A DNA stretch of 34,905 bases from an uncultured Clostridia bacterium (GCA_904502055.1 CAJGDZ010000002.1:1-34905); one strand, 5' to 3'. Positions 24,053 to 32,079 are shown, counted from the stretch's first letter. Numbers and translations: made by a program. Notes: generated from the letters alone by a model not told the origin.

Positions 24053-24835
24053 ATGGCATTCTTTCAAATGAACTATCATTCCGATGCGCTTCGCATCGGT
24101 GTTTCGGTCAACGTGATCCTTCCCGAGAAGGCAAAGACCGTGATCGGCATGGAGGCCAATGGTGAGAGCACCTACAAAACGCTTTACCTTTACCACGGGC
24201 TTTCCGATGATCACACCATTTGGATGCGCCGCACCTCGATCGAGCGCTATGCGGCTGAGAAGAATATTGCGGTGGTGATGCCCTGTGTGGCGCGAAGCTG
24301 GTATACCGACACGGCCTACGGTGCAAAGTATCTGACCTTTGTCACAAGGGAGCTGCCCGAGGTCTGCCGTGGCTTTTTCCGCGGAATGTCCGACAAGCGT
24401 GAGGACAATTTGGTGGCCGGTCTTTCGATGGGCGGCTACGGTGCCATCAAGGCGGCGTTGACCCGTCCCGACCTTTTCGGCGGTTGTGCCTCTCTTTCGG
24501 GTGCGCTCGACGTCACCGACTTTTCGCGCCGCAATCGCATTATGGAGGAGTGGCAGGGAATTGCCGGCTTTGATATCACGGGCGGTGAGGATCTGGTGGA
24601 CGGCCCGATGGATCTGTTTGCCATGACCAAGCGCCACCGTGAGGAGGGAAAGCCCTTTCCGCGGCTGTATATGTGGTGCGGTGAGCAGGACGGTCTGGTG
24701 GAGCAGAATGCCCGCTTTGATACGCTTCTGAATGAGCTTGGGGTGGAGCACCTTTACGAAACATCCGAGGGCAATCACTCTTGGAAATGGTGGGATCTTC
24801 ATATTCAAGATGCCCTCCAATATTTGCTGGGTTAA
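24053..24835 (+). CDS. FrmB/tributyrin-esterase-like alpha/beta hydrolase
   Basis: A 260-residue putative esterase of the S-formylglutathione hydrolase/antigen-85 (esterase D) group. The nucleophile elbow GLSMGGYG is at 123-130 (Ser125), YLYHGLSDDHTIW near 45-57 forms the oxyanion region, and the C-terminal NHSWKWWD (His242) supplies the probable catalytic histidine. There is no signal peptide, so it is cytosolic. Related clostridial and lactobacillar enzymes hydrolyse short-chain acyl esters or hydroxycinnamoyl/acetylated sugars. It is monocistronic, between a promoter and a terminator; GGGG lies before the start. Confidence 0.88.
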   Translation: MAFFQMNYHSDALRIGVSVNVILPEKAKTVIGMEANGESTYKTLYLYHGLSDDHTIWMRRTSIERYAAEKNIAVVMPCVARSWYTDTAYGAKYLTFVTRELPEVCRGFFRGMSDKREDNLVAGLSMGGYGAIKAALTRPDLFGGCASLSGALDVTDFSRRNRIMEEWQGIAGFDITGGEDLVDGPMDLFAMTKRHREEGKPFPRLYMWCGEQDGLVEQNARFDTLLNELGVEHLYETSEGNHSWKWWDLHIQDALQYLLG

Positions 24836-24843
24836 AAGAAAAG

Positions 24844-24872
24844 GCGCAGAACCTTGGTTCTGCGCTCTTTTT
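24844..24872. terminator. Rho-independent terminator between convergent genes
   Basis: GCGCAGAACC (24844-24853) and GGTTCTGCGC (24856-24865) form a perfect 10-pair stem, followed by TCTTTTT on the plus strand. An A-rich flank on the left gives a T-rich tract for the minus strand, so it may work both ways. Confidence 0.85.
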
Positions 24873-25515
24873 ATATGTGATCGATCTTGCGGAAATCCTC
24901 CAGGTATACGTCGGCGGTTTCTTTCATCTGTTCGACGAAGGCCTTGGCAGTCTCGTCGTAGATGCCGACAGTGAAAAGCCCGGCCGCTTTGGCGGCGGCA
25001 AGCGAGTGGATGCTATCGTCAAAAAAGGCGATTTGATCCGGTGCAAGCGCAAAGCGCTCGGCGGCTCTCCGATAAATTTCGGGGTTGGATTTGGGAATGC
25101 CGAAATCGTCGCAGCTCCAGACACGGTCGAACAGGTCGAGAACCCCAAGACGCTTAAAGCAGGGCTCAACGAAGCGCAGAGGGCTTGCCGTGAGAATGGC
25201 AAGCGAAGCGCCGCGCGCTTTCAGCGCGGTCAGATATTCGTATACGCCGGGCTTGAGGGGCACCTCATTTTGATAATATTGATAAATGAGGGTTTGCACG
25301 TATTCAAGATATTCCTCGCCGTTTGTGGAAAGACCGAAATGCTTGTTGTAATAGTCGGCCGAGCCGGGGTAGCCGAGTGGCGTTACGATTTCCATAATGT
25401 TTTCGGGATAATCCACGCCGCGGCTTTTGAGGAAGCTTTTGACCCCCATAGCCACGTAGGGCATGGAGTCGACAAGCGTGCCGTCGAAGTCAAAGATATA
25501 AGCGGAATGGGACAT
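24871..25515 (-). CDS. HAD-superfamily phosphatase (phosphoglycolate phosphatase / phosphoglucomutase-like)
   Basis: A 214-residue HAD hydrolase. Motif I is FDFDGTLVDSM (8-18, nucleophile Asp9 and acid/base Asp11), motif II is ILTAS, the Lys motif is in IPKSNPEIYRRAAERF, and motif IV is AFFDDSIHSL. The helical cap lies after motif I. Such enzymes dephosphorylate small sugar phosphates or phosphoglycolate; the substrate is not predictable. It begins 2 bases after the stop of the AraC-type regulator gene with GGGAG upstream, so the two are co-transcribed. This hints that the regulator controls sugar metabolism. Confidence 0.88.
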   Translation of the reverse strand: MSHSAYIFDFDGTLVDSMPYVAMGVKSFLKSRGVDYPENIMEIVTPLGYPGSADYYNKHFGLSTNGEEYLEYVQTLIYQYYQNEVPLKPGVYEYLTALKARGASLAILTASPLRFVEPCFKRLGVLDLFDRVWSCDDFGIPKSNPEIYRRAAERFALAPDQIAFFDDSIHSLAAAKAAGLFTVGIYDETAKAFVEQMKETADVYLEDFRKIDHI

Positions 25516-25517
25516 AC

Positions 25518-26360
25518 TTATTCTCCCTTGCCAAGAATCTGCTTGCGATACTGCGAGGGCGAGATGCCGTAGTATGCCTTGAACTTCTTGCTGAAATACA
25601 GTGCATCCTCAAAGCCGAGCATTTCGGCGATCTCACCCATCGGGATCTCGGAAATGCTTACCAGCTCGCGTGCCTTTTGCATCAGAAGGTCGGATTTGTA
25701 CTTGGAGGGCGAGCAGCCCTTGCAGGCCGAGAACAGGTGAATGAAGTGGTATTTGCTGATGCCACACATTTTTGCATACTCCTCATTCTTGTACCAGGTG
25801 CGGTAATTCTGCTCCATGGCCTTAAGAGCCGGCAGGAGAATGTCGTAGCGCTCGCCCGCCTTGGCGGCACGGTCGGTCAGACGCGCCATCTCGGCAAACA
25901 GCATAATAAAGAGCGAGTTGCACTTGGTAATGTGACAGTATTCGCCGTATGTATATTCCTTGATGATGAGATTGAGCGCCTTGCAGATGCCGCCGTCCAC
26001 GTCGATGAAAAAGTGGTTGCCGCAATCAAAGCCGCAATCGGCGAGTACATCCTCCACGCACGTGCCCGAAAAGTGTGCCCAATAATAGGAAATGGTATCT
26101 CCGTCATAGCTTCCGTAGACCTGCGGCTCGCCCGGGCGGAAGAGGATGAGGTTGCCCGCGCCGAGGTCAACACGCTTACCGTCAAGCTCAAAATACATGG
26201 TTCCGTCTACAAGGTAGATCAGGTGATAATCCGCGCGCCCCTTTTTGTTGTCCGAGAAGATGCGCGTGGTCATATCGGTGCAAAGACCGCAGTTTCCGAT
26301 CTCAAGATATTTGCTGCTGGCAATGTCCTTTGCCGAGGAATGTGTCTGAACGATTTTCAT
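25518..26360 (-). CDS. AraC-family transcriptional regulator
   Basis: A 280-residue regulator. The N-terminal AraC-type cupin (about 25-140) includes YHLIYLVDGTMYFELDGKRVDLGAGNLILFRPGEPQVY. The C-terminal double helix-turn-helix (about 185-278) includes CGISKYHFIHLFSACKGCSPSKY and the second-motif signature GEIAEMLGFEDALYFSKKFKAYYGISPSQYRK. Such proteins activate sugar-uptake or glycan-degradation genes on binding a sugar. Its target is unknown. The nearby solute-binding protein array is a possible candidate, but nothing in the sequence links them directly. Confidence 0.92.
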   Translation of the reverse strand: MKIVQTHSSAKDIASSKYLEIGNCGLCTDMTTRIFSDNKKGRADYHLIYLVDGTMYFELDGKRVDLGAGNLILFRPGEPQVYGSYDGDTISYYWAHFSGTCVEDVLADCGFDCGNHFFIDVDGGICKALNLIIKEYTYGEYCHITKCNSLFIMLFAEMARLTDRAAKAGERYDILLPALKAMEQNYRTWYKNEEYAKMCGISKYHFIHLFSACKGCSPSKYKSDLLMQKARELVSISEIPMGEIAEMLGFEDALYFSKKFKAYYGISPSQYRKQILGKGE

Positions 26361-26411
26361 GGAAAAGATGTCCTTTCACAGTTTATATTTCATATGAGAA
26401 TATCTGCTTTT

Positions 26412-26440
26412 AGAATATCACATTTTATGCGTTGTGTCAA
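26412..26440 (-). promoter_or_regulatory. Promoter of the AraC-HAD operon
   Basis: On the minus strand TTGACA (26440-26435) is followed after 17 bases by TATTCT (26417-26412), with an extended TGA. Confidence 0.72.
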
Positions 26441-26500
26441 TAGAAAACAACATCATTTTCCATATTTTTATATGTTCTTCGAGGAATCCGAGACAGGGGA

Positions 26501-26529
26501 TTGACAAAGGGGGAATTTTGTTATATAAT
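26501..26529 (+). promoter_or_regulatory. Consensus promoter of the Thr-rich lipoprotein gene
   Basis: TTGACA (26501-26506), 17-base spacer, TATAAT (26524-26529). The start codon at 26561 leaves a leader of about 25 bases; an in-frame ATG at 26534 would be essentially leaderless. Confidence 0.88.
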
Positions 26530-26560
26530 CAATATGAATCAATTTATTTTGGGGTGTTTT

Positions 26561-27304
26561 ATGAAGAAATGCTTATTGCTGTTTCTTGTGGGACTTTTGG
26601 CCGTTGTTTTGCTGACGTCCTGCAGGAAGGATCCCTCTGAGACCAATTGGTATAAGGATTGGTTTAATCGGGACGAGACTACGACGTTGCCTGTGGAAAC
26701 GACGACGGAGCCGAAGGAAACAACGACGGAGCCTGTCGATATTACGGAGCCGGAGGAAACAACATCTGTGCCCGCGGAAACGACGCTTACGCCCGAGGAG
26801 ACCACCCTCACGCCCGAGGAGACTACGACTGCTCCGCCCGAAACAACGACCGAGCCCGATTGGAATTGGGATTATGATTATGATTACGATCCGCCTGCGG
26901 TGACGACCACAAAGCCCTCCGAAACCACGGCAACGCCCGAGGAGACGACCGTGCCTGAGGAGACGACCGTGCCTGAGGAGACGACCGCGCCCGAGGGGCC
27001 TGCCGATCCCGAGGCGGTGTTTACCATTACTTACGTTTTGAACGGCGGTAGGCTTCCGGACGATGCTGTTGACCGCTTCAATGGCTACTCGCCCGTGCCG
27101 CTTCCCACGCCGACTAGAGCGGGATACTCTTTTCAGGGCTGGTATACGGTGGCCGATTTTTCGGGTCATGCCGTGGACGAGATCGCTTTCGGAACCTCCT
27201 GCGATCAGATCTTTTACGCCAAGTGGAAATCCCTTGAGCCCGAGGAGTCTATGCCCGGACTCTGGTTCCCCATTATTCCGTTGCCGTCGGACAGTGACAA
27301 ATGA
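26561..27304 (+). CDS. Thr/Glu/Pro-rich lipoprotein with a Flg_new (InlB B-repeat-like) domain
   Basis: A 247-residue surface lipoprotein. The signal peptide ends at Cys21 (LLTSC). Residues ~35-145 are a low-complexity linker of TTEPEETT-type repeats, broken by a WNWDYDYDYDPP segment. The C-terminal ~70 residues (ITYVLNGGRLPDD, then GYSFQGWYTVADFSG and IFYAKWK) form one Listeria-Bacteroides repeat (Flg_new), a beta-grasp-like module common in cell-surface proteins. The domain may bind a surface ligand; no enzymatic motif is seen. Its stop overlaps the start of the S26 peptidase gene (ATGA). Repetitive DNA in the linker makes length variation between strains likely. Confidence 0.82.
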   Translation: MKKCLLLFLVGLLAVVLLTSCRKDPSETNWYKDWFNRDETTTLPVETTTEPKETTTEPVDITEPEETTSVPAETTLTPEETTLTPEETTTAPPETTTEPDWNWDYDYDYDPPAVTTTKPSETTATPEETTVPEETTVPEETTAPEGPADPEAVFTITYVLNGGRLPDDAVDRFNGYSPVPLPTPTRAGYSFQGWYTVADFSGHAVDEIAFGTSCDQIFYAKWKSLEPEESMPGLWFPIIPLPSDSDK

Positions 27305-27744
27305 GTGAGCTAAGGCAAATTGAAGAATATTTGGCGGAAAACGGCATATACGTGGGATTGACGAGAGGGGTAAGCATGCGCCCGATGCTTCGTGAGGGGC
27401 GTGATACCATCCTGATCTCGCCTGTGAGCGGTCGGCTGAAGAAATATGACGTGCCGCTTTATCGCCGCGGCGAGGATTACGTGCTTCACCGTGTGGTCAA
27501 GGTGCGCGCGGAGGATTACGTGATCTGCGGAGACAACTGCCTGCGGAAGGAGTATGGAATTACCGACGGGCAGGTGGTTGGTGTGCTTTCGGGCTTTCGC
27601 CGCGGTGAGAAATACGTGGCGATCGACAGCAAGCGTTACCGTCTTTATGCAAGAGTATGGGTGGCGATCTATCCGATCCGTTTTGTTTTTATGTATTTGC
27701 GGGCAATCGCCGTCGGATGCATTCACCGTATTTTCAAAAAGTGA
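27301..27744 (+). CDS. S24/S26-family signal-peptidase-like protein
   Basis: A 147-residue protein resembling type I signal peptidases of the SipW/ER type. GVSMRPML (23-30) carries the nucleophile Ser25. His63 in DYVLHRVV lies where bacterial enzymes have lysine, which matches the Ser-His arrangement of SipW-like and eukaryotic members. YVICGDNCLR matches the GDN box. The only strong hydrophobic segment is near the C-terminus (about 115-140), unlike typical N-terminal anchors. It is translationally coupled to the Thr-rich lipoprotein. Whether it processes that protein or another substrate is unknown; LexA-like S24 self-cleavage is less likely. Confidence 0.78.
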   Translation: MSELRQIEEYLAENGIYVGLTRGVSMRPMLREGRDTILISPVSGRLKKYDVPLYRRGEDYVLHRVVKVRAEDYVICGDNCLRKEYGITDGQVVGVLSGFRRGEKYVAIDSKRYRLYARVWVAIYPIRFVFMYLRAIAVGCIHRIFKK

Positions 27745-27749
27745 AAAAG

Positions 27750-27784
27750 CCGAGGCTTTTGCTTTCGAGCGCCTCGGTTTTTTT
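27750..27784 (+). terminator. Rho-independent terminator directly before mntP
   Basis: CCGAGGC (27750-27756) and GCCTCGG (27771-27777) form a stem followed by T7 (27778-27784). The next bases (27785-27790, GGAGGA) are the ribosome site of mntP. Confidence 0.87.
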
Positions 27785-27793
27785 GGAGGAAAA

Positions 27794-28420
27794 ATGAAGG
27801 AAGAGCTGATTTTTATTTTTAACAGTATTTTGCTGGGTCTTGGCCTTGCAATGGATGCCTTTTCGGTCTCGCTGGCCAACGGTATGGGCGAGCCGCGGAT
27901 GCGTACGCACAAGATGTGCGGCGTGGCCGGCGTTTTTGCGGTCTTTCAGGGGCTGATGCCGATGATCGGCTGGCTGTGCGTGCACACGATGGCGCAGAAA
28001 TTTACGGCGTTTGCGCCCTTCATTCCGTGGATCGCGCTTGTTTTGCTCGGTTACATCGGTATAAAAATGCTGGCGGAGGGCGTTGAGTGTCACCGCGCCA
28101 CCAAGGCCATTGAGGTGGGAAATGCCTCGGAGGCGGTGGGCAAGGCCTGCCGGCAAAGCATTGGCCTTGGCGCACTGCTTGTGCAGGGCGTGGCCACCTC
28201 GATCGATGCGCTGACCGTGGGCTTCACCATTGCCGAATACACCTGGCTTCCCGCGCTTCTTTGCGCGCTGATCATTGCGGTGATCACCTTTCTTATCTGC
28301 TTTATCGGGATCGCGATCGGTAAACGCTTTGGCGTGGCGCTTTCGGGCAAGGCGTCGATCTTTGGCGGCGTGATTCTGATTTTGATCGGGATCGAAATTT
28401 TCCTCAAGGGCATCCTTTGA
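27794..28420 (+). CDS. mntP: MntP-family manganese efflux pump
   Basis: A 208-residue membrane protein of the MntP (DUF204) family with six predicted helices in two repeats. The family motifs MDAFSVSLANGM (20-31) and SIDALTVGFTIAEY carry the conserved Asp residues needed for Mn2+ export. GGAGGA precedes the ATG by 3 bases, and the T-tract of a terminator touches that site. No separate promoter or yybP-ykoY (manganese) riboswitch is visible upstream. Expression would need readthrough from the S26 gene or a promoter inside it. The start at 27794 is chosen over a long upstream frame, which only runs antiparallel to the terminator and through the S26 coding region. Confidence 0.92.
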   Translation: MKEELIFIFNSILLGLGLAMDAFSVSLANGMGEPRMRTHKMCGVAGVFAVFQGLMPMIGWLCVHTMAQKFTAFAPFIPWIALVLLGYIGIKMLAEGVECHRATKAIEVGNASEAVGKACRQSIGLGALLVQGVATSIDALTVGFTIAEYTWLPALLCALIIAVITFLICFIGIAIGKRFGVALSGKASIFGGVILILIGIEIFLKGIL

Positions 28421-28454
28421 TAATTTTTTAACAGCAAAAGCAAAAAAATGTCTT

Positions 28455-28479
28455 TTTGGGGCGGCGTGGCCGCCCCAAA
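28455..28479 (+). terminator. Hairpin after mntP
   Basis: TTTGGGGCGGC (28455-28465) and GCCGCCCCAAA (28469-28479) form a perfect 11-pair stem with loop GTG. The following GTTGTTTT is moderately T-rich. Confidence 0.72.
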
Positions 28480-28523
28480 GTTGTTTTGTGCTAAAAAAAC
28501 CAAAAGAAAAATAGGATTGTCAC

Positions 28524-28552
28524 TTGCAAGGCGTGGGAAAAAGCGATACAAT
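28524..28552 (+). promoter_or_regulatory. Upstream promoter candidate for the first solute-binding gene
   Basis: TTGCAA (28524-28529), 17-base spacer, TACAAT (28547-28552). An A/T hairpin follows (GATATTT 28560-28566 with AAATATC 28574-28580), which could act as an operator or as a weak attenuator. Confidence 0.5.
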
Positions 28553-28601
28553 AAAGTCGGATATTTGCTAAAAAAATATCTTTGAAAGGTAAATTTTCGT
28601 C

Positions 28602-28631
28602 TTGACGCGAAACGGGGCGTCGTGATATAAT
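28602..28631 (+). promoter_or_regulatory. Proximal promoter of the first solute-binding gene
   Basis: TTGACG (28602-28607), 18-base spacer, TATAAT (28626-28631), with an extended TGA just before the -10 hexamer. Confidence 0.75.
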
Positions 28632-28683
28632 TTTACCGTAAAATACGAATTTGCGCAAGGATTGTGCAGGGAAAGGAATGCGA

Positions 28684-30192
28684 ATGAAAACAGTAAAGGC
28701 TTTCTCTTTTTTGTTGACGCTTCTGATGCTGATCTCCGCCTTTGTCGCGTGCGGCAATACGCCGGCGGAAACCACGGGGAAGCCGGGAGGCTCGTCCGTA
28801 GACAAGCCCGATGACGATCAACAGGAGATCGAGGACACCGTTCCCACCGATCTGAATTACGCGGGGGAAACGGTCACCTTCCTGACGCGTGACAACAAGG
28901 AAAAATATAAGTATGAGCTGGCGTGTGACGAGCTTCTGAACGACACGCTGTACGACGCGATCCACTATCGCAACATTGATGTGGAAACGCGCCTGGGTCT
29001 CAAATTCAGGACCCTGGGACGGGACGGCTCCTACAGCAATTTCGCACAGTGGAACGAGGCGCTTTCGATCTCGGTTCTGACCAACACCGGTGACTATGAC
29101 GGTGCGGCGTTCTATCTGTCCACGGGCAGCTCGCTGGCCAAGGATGGCATCTTTTATAATCTTTTTGAGCTTAGCGACGATACAAACGGCTACCTGAATT
29201 TCGAAAAGCCCTGGTGGAACCAGAGCATGACCGAAGAGCTTGCCGCTTTTGGCTCGCTGTTTTTTGCGGGCGGCTCGCTGACCGTCAGCCAGGTAGAGGA
29301 CGGTATATGCGTCTTCTTTAACCGCGATATGTTTAACGAGCTGTACCCCGGAGAGAGAGACGCGACGCTGTATCAGCTTGTCCGTGACGGAAATTGGACG
29401 GCGGACAAGATGGCGGCTTACGTTTCGGAGGCTTGGACCGACGTCAATTCCAACGGCGTGATCGACGACGGTGACATTGTCGGCACGAGAAATCACGCGA
29501 TGGGTAATTCCGCAGGTCAGATGGATGCGTGGGTGGTCGGTATGGGGCTTCGCTATACCGAGACCAATGCATACGGTGAGCCCGAGATCGCTCTTCTGAG
29601 CGGTAACATCGTTCCCGCCTATGAAAAGGTACGTAACATCTTCGGCAATAACCCCGGTGCTCTTCTGACTACCGAGGAGGCGGTGGAAACGACCATAGAA
29701 AACGGCAACGTGCTCTTCTACACCACGGCACTCAACCAAGGCTCTGAGATGCGCAATTCTACCGTCAATTTCGGCGTGCTTCCCATTCCGAAGTACGATG
29801 CGGATCAGGAGGACTACTACACCTGCTTCGGCAACGAGTCCTCGGCGATCGCGGTATGCTCCAACCTTGGCGATGACAGAGCCGCTATGGTGAGCGCGGT
29901 GCTGGAGCTTCTCTCCGCGGAGGGCTACAAGCAGGTGCTTCCCGTATATTACGGAACGGTTCTCAAGGGTCACTATTCGCGCGAGCAGGCCGATGCCGAA
30001 ATGTACGACAAGATCCTCAGCTCCTTCGTGTTCTCCTTTGGCTTTGCCTATTCCACACACAATCTCGGTGCGATCGGAAGCATTTTCCGCGATCTGTCGC
30101 CCACCTTTGATATGCAGAATTATATCGACAGTAACAAGGTTACTTGGTCGAACAAGCTGACGGAGCTTCTTTCTGCACTTGAAGCCGTATAA
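28684..30192 (+). CDS. Extracellular solute-binding lipoprotein, paralog 1
   Basis: A 502-residue ABC-type solute-binding lipoprotein. The signal peptide ends at Cys23 (FVAC), followed by a short Thr/Gly/Asp-rich linker. The core begins DTVPTDLNYAGETVTFLTRDN. Landmarks shared with three neighbours are LACDELLNDTLYDAIHYRNIDVETRLG, VLTNTGDYDGAAFYLSTG, KPWWNQSM, LFFAGGSLT, LVRDGNWTADKMA and a C-terminal FRDLSPTFDMQN segment. An EF-hand-like loop (DVNSNGVIDDGD) suggests Ca2+ binding. Relatives bind sugars or oligosaccharides for ABC importers, but no permease is encoded nearby. AAAGGA at 28672-28677 with 6-base spacing supports the start at 28684 over ATG 28678. Confidence 0.83.
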   Translation: MKTVKAFSFLLTLLMLISAFVACGNTPAETTGKPGGSSVDKPDDDQQEIEDTVPTDLNYAGETVTFLTRDNKEKYKYELACDELLNDTLYDAIHYRNIDVETRLGLKFRTLGRDGSYSNFAQWNEALSISVLTNTGDYDGAAFYLSTGSSLAKDGIFYNLFELSDDTNGYLNFEKPWWNQSMTEELAAFGSLFFAGGSLTVSQVEDGICVFFNRDMFNELYPGERDATLYQLVRDGNWTADKMAAYVSEAWTDVNSNGVIDDGDIVGTRNHAMGNSAGQMDAWVVGMGLRYTETNAYGEPEIALLSGNIVPAYEKVRNIFGNNPGALLTTEEAVETTIENGNVLFYTTALNQGSEMRNSTVNFGVLPIPKYDADQEDYYTCFGNESSAIAVCSNLGDDRAAMVSAVLELLSAEGYKQVLPVYYGTVLKGHYSREQADAEMYDKILSSFVFSFGFAYSTHNLGAIGSIFRDLSPTFDMQNYIDSNKVTWSNKLTELLSALEAV

Positions 30193-30213
30193 TAACCCCT
30201 TTCCTTTTTGTTA

Positions 30214-30260
30214 GGGTGCCACGGGCACCCGGGGCTGCCGCCTTGCGGCAGCCTTTTTTT
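30214..30260 (+). terminator. Double-hairpin terminator after paralog 1
   Basis: Two perfect stems lie in tandem: GGGTGCC/GGCACCC (30214-30230) and GGCTGCCGC/GCGGCAGCC (30233-30253), followed by T7. The motif ATAACCCCTTTCC (30192-30204) precedes them and recurs in the small RNA candidate at 32115. Confidence 0.88.
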
Positions 30261-30373
30261 GACGGAATCTCCATGTTTTATGACAGAAAATCCATTTTAA
30301 ACTCTAAAGGAGTTATTGTATAATAAAAATGAAAAATACATATTTTTACGTTTTGCTCCGATTCGAAATAAAA

Positions 30374-30408
30374 GTAAAAAATACAATAAAAAAGGTAAAA
30401 AATGCAAT
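30374..30408 (+). repeat. 21-base-spaced direct repeat before paralog 2
   Basis: GTAAAAAATACAAT (30374-30387) recurs as GTAAAAAATGCAAT (30395-30408), exactly 21 bases apart, or two helical turns. It lies just upstream of the -10 box at 30431 and could be a tandem activator site. No protein is known to use it. Confidence 0.4.
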
Positions 30409-30436
30409 TCCGTATATTTTTTTATTATGTTATAAT
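30408..30436 (+). promoter_or_regulatory. Promoter candidate of paralog 2
   Basis: TATAAT (30431-30436) has an extended TGT but a poor -35 (TTCCGT). A second TATAAT lies at 30319-30324 with a weak TTTAAA at 30296. The rest of 30261-30484 is very A/T-rich and contains no gene. A weak -35 would fit activator dependence. Confidence 0.5.
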
Positions 30437-30484
30437 AAAATCAAACCAAACGGAAAGCTATTTGCATAGCAGAAAGGAAGAACC

Positions 30485-31996
30485 ATGAAATCAGCCAAAA
30501 TTTTTTCGCTTGTTCTGGCGGTTCTGATGCTTGTCACATCGCTCGTCGCGTGTGCCGACACGCCGGGCGAGACGACCGGGCAAAAGGGAAATCAGAGCAC
30601 GGTGAACGGAGACGATGACCGTCAGCAGATTGGGGATACCGTTCCGACCGACCTTGCCTATCCCGGCGAAACGGTGACCTTTTTTGTCCGTGATCAAGCC
30701 GATCGCTATAAATACGAGCTGGCCTGTGACGAGCTGCTCAACGACACGCTTTTTGATGCCATTCATTACCGCAATATTGACGTGGAGACGCGGTTGGGTC
30801 TGAAGATCCGGACTGTCGGTCAGAACGGCGCCTACGAGAACTTCAGCAAGTGGAACGAGACGCTTTCCACCTCGGTGCTTACCAATACGGGCGACTATGA
30901 CGGTACGGCTTTCTATCTCTCGACCGGAAGCGCACTGGCCAAGGACGGCATCTTCTACAACCTTCTGGAGCTGACCGATTACACGGACGGTTATTTGAAT
31001 TTTGACCAGCCCTGGTGGAATCAAAGTATGACCGAGGAGCTGGCCGCCTTTGGTGCGCTCTTCTTTGCGGGCGGCTCGCTGACCATCACGCAGGTCACTG
31101 CCGGTGGCTGTGTGTTCTTCAACCGTGATTTCTTCAACGAGCTTTTCCCCGAAGAGGGAGACGCGACGCTGTATCAGCTTGTCCGCGACGGCAAGTGGAC
31201 GGCGGATAAGATGGCCGCTTACGTTGCCGAGGGCTGGACTGACGTCAACTCCAACGGTGTGATCGACGACGGAGACGCCGTCGGCACGCGCAACCATGCC
31301 ATCGGTAAGGCGGCAGGGCATATGGACGCGTGGATCGTGGCGATGGGACTTCGCTTTACCCAGACCAACGTGTACGGCGAGCCTGAGCTTGCGCTCCTGA
31401 GCGGCAACGTTTTTCCCGCCTACGAAAAGGTGCGTAACATCTTCGGCAACAACCCCGGCGCGTACCTTACCACCAACCAGGCCAACGAGACCTGCTTTGA
31501 GAACGGAAACATGATGTTCCTTGCCGGCGTACTCGGCCACGGCTCAGAGCTTCGCAACACCACGGTAAATTACGGCGTGCTTCCCATTCCGAAATATGAT
31601 GAGGCACAGGATGATTACTATACCGGTTTTGGTAACGATGCTTCGGCGCTTGCCATCTGCTCTAACCTCGACAGCGACCGAGCCGCCATGGTGAGCGCGG
31701 TGCTTGAGGTGCTTTCGGCCGAGAGCTACAAGCAGGTGCTTCCCGCCTACTACGAAACGGTACTCAAGGGACATTATTCGCGCGAGCAGGCGGATGCCGA
31801 GATGTACGATAAGATCCTTGGATCCTTTGTGTTCTCGTTCGGCTTTGCTTATTCCACGCACAACCTCGGCGGCATTGGAAGCATCTTCCGCGATCTCTCT
31901 CCCACCTTTGATATGCAGAATCATATCGATAGCAATAAGGAGACCTGGAACGCGCAGCTCACCGAGCTTTTGGAGGCACTTGAGGCGGTTTCCTGA
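30485..31996 (+). CDS. Extracellular solute-binding lipoprotein, paralog 2
   Basis: A 503-residue lipoprotein closely related to the genes at 28684 and 32309. The signal peptide ends at Cys23 (LVAC). The core keeps the DTVPTDLAYPGETVTFFVRDQ start, NETLSTSVLTNTGDYDGTAFYLSTG, KPWWN replaced by QPWWN, and an EF-hand-like DVNSNGVIDDGD. Compared with paralog 1 the differences cluster in the region NQANETCFENGNMMFLAGVLGHG, possibly in the ligand pocket, which would mean different ligands. AAAGGAAG precedes the start. No strong terminator follows. It is flanked by its own promoter and the candidate small RNA gene. Confidence 0.83.
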   Translation: MKSAKIFSLVLAVLMLVTSLVACADTPGETTGQKGNQSTVNGDDDRQQIGDTVPTDLAYPGETVTFFVRDQADRYKYELACDELLNDTLFDAIHYRNIDVETRLGLKIRTVGQNGAYENFSKWNETLSTSVLTNTGDYDGTAFYLSTGSALAKDGIFYNLLELTDYTDGYLNFDQPWWNQSMTEELAAFGALFFAGGSLTITQVTAGGCVFFNRDFFNELFPEEGDATLYQLVRDGKWTADKMAAYVAEGWTDVNSNGVIDDGDAVGTRNHAIGKAAGHMDAWIVAMGLRFTQTNVYGEPELALLSGNVFPAYEKVRNIFGNNPGAYLTTNQANETCFENGNMMFLAGVLGHGSELRNTTVNYGVLPIPKYDEAQDDYYTGFGNDASALAICSNLDSDRAAMVSAVLEVLSAESYKQVLPAYYETVLKGHYSREQADAEMYDKILGSFVFSFGFAYSTHNLGGIGSIFRDLSPTFDMQNHIDSNKETWNAQLTELLEALEAVS

Positions 31997-32079
31997 TTCT
32001 GTGATCTGCCGTGGCGCGGCGAGAATGTTTTTGAGCGGAATTTTGCCGTTTTTCTAAGCCGATTATGTCCGTTTTCGTA

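Noticed and set aside
26690..26990. Short tandem repeats, considered as a CRISPR array or minisatellite
   Set aside because: The units are codon repeats for Thr-Glu-Pro in a continuous lipoprotein linker, irregular in length, without unique spacers.
27554..27793. A long N-terminal extension of MntP
   Set aside because: The in-frame upstream codons cross the S26 coding region and the terminator in another frame. MntP begins naturally at 27794 with its first helix and a strong ribosome site.
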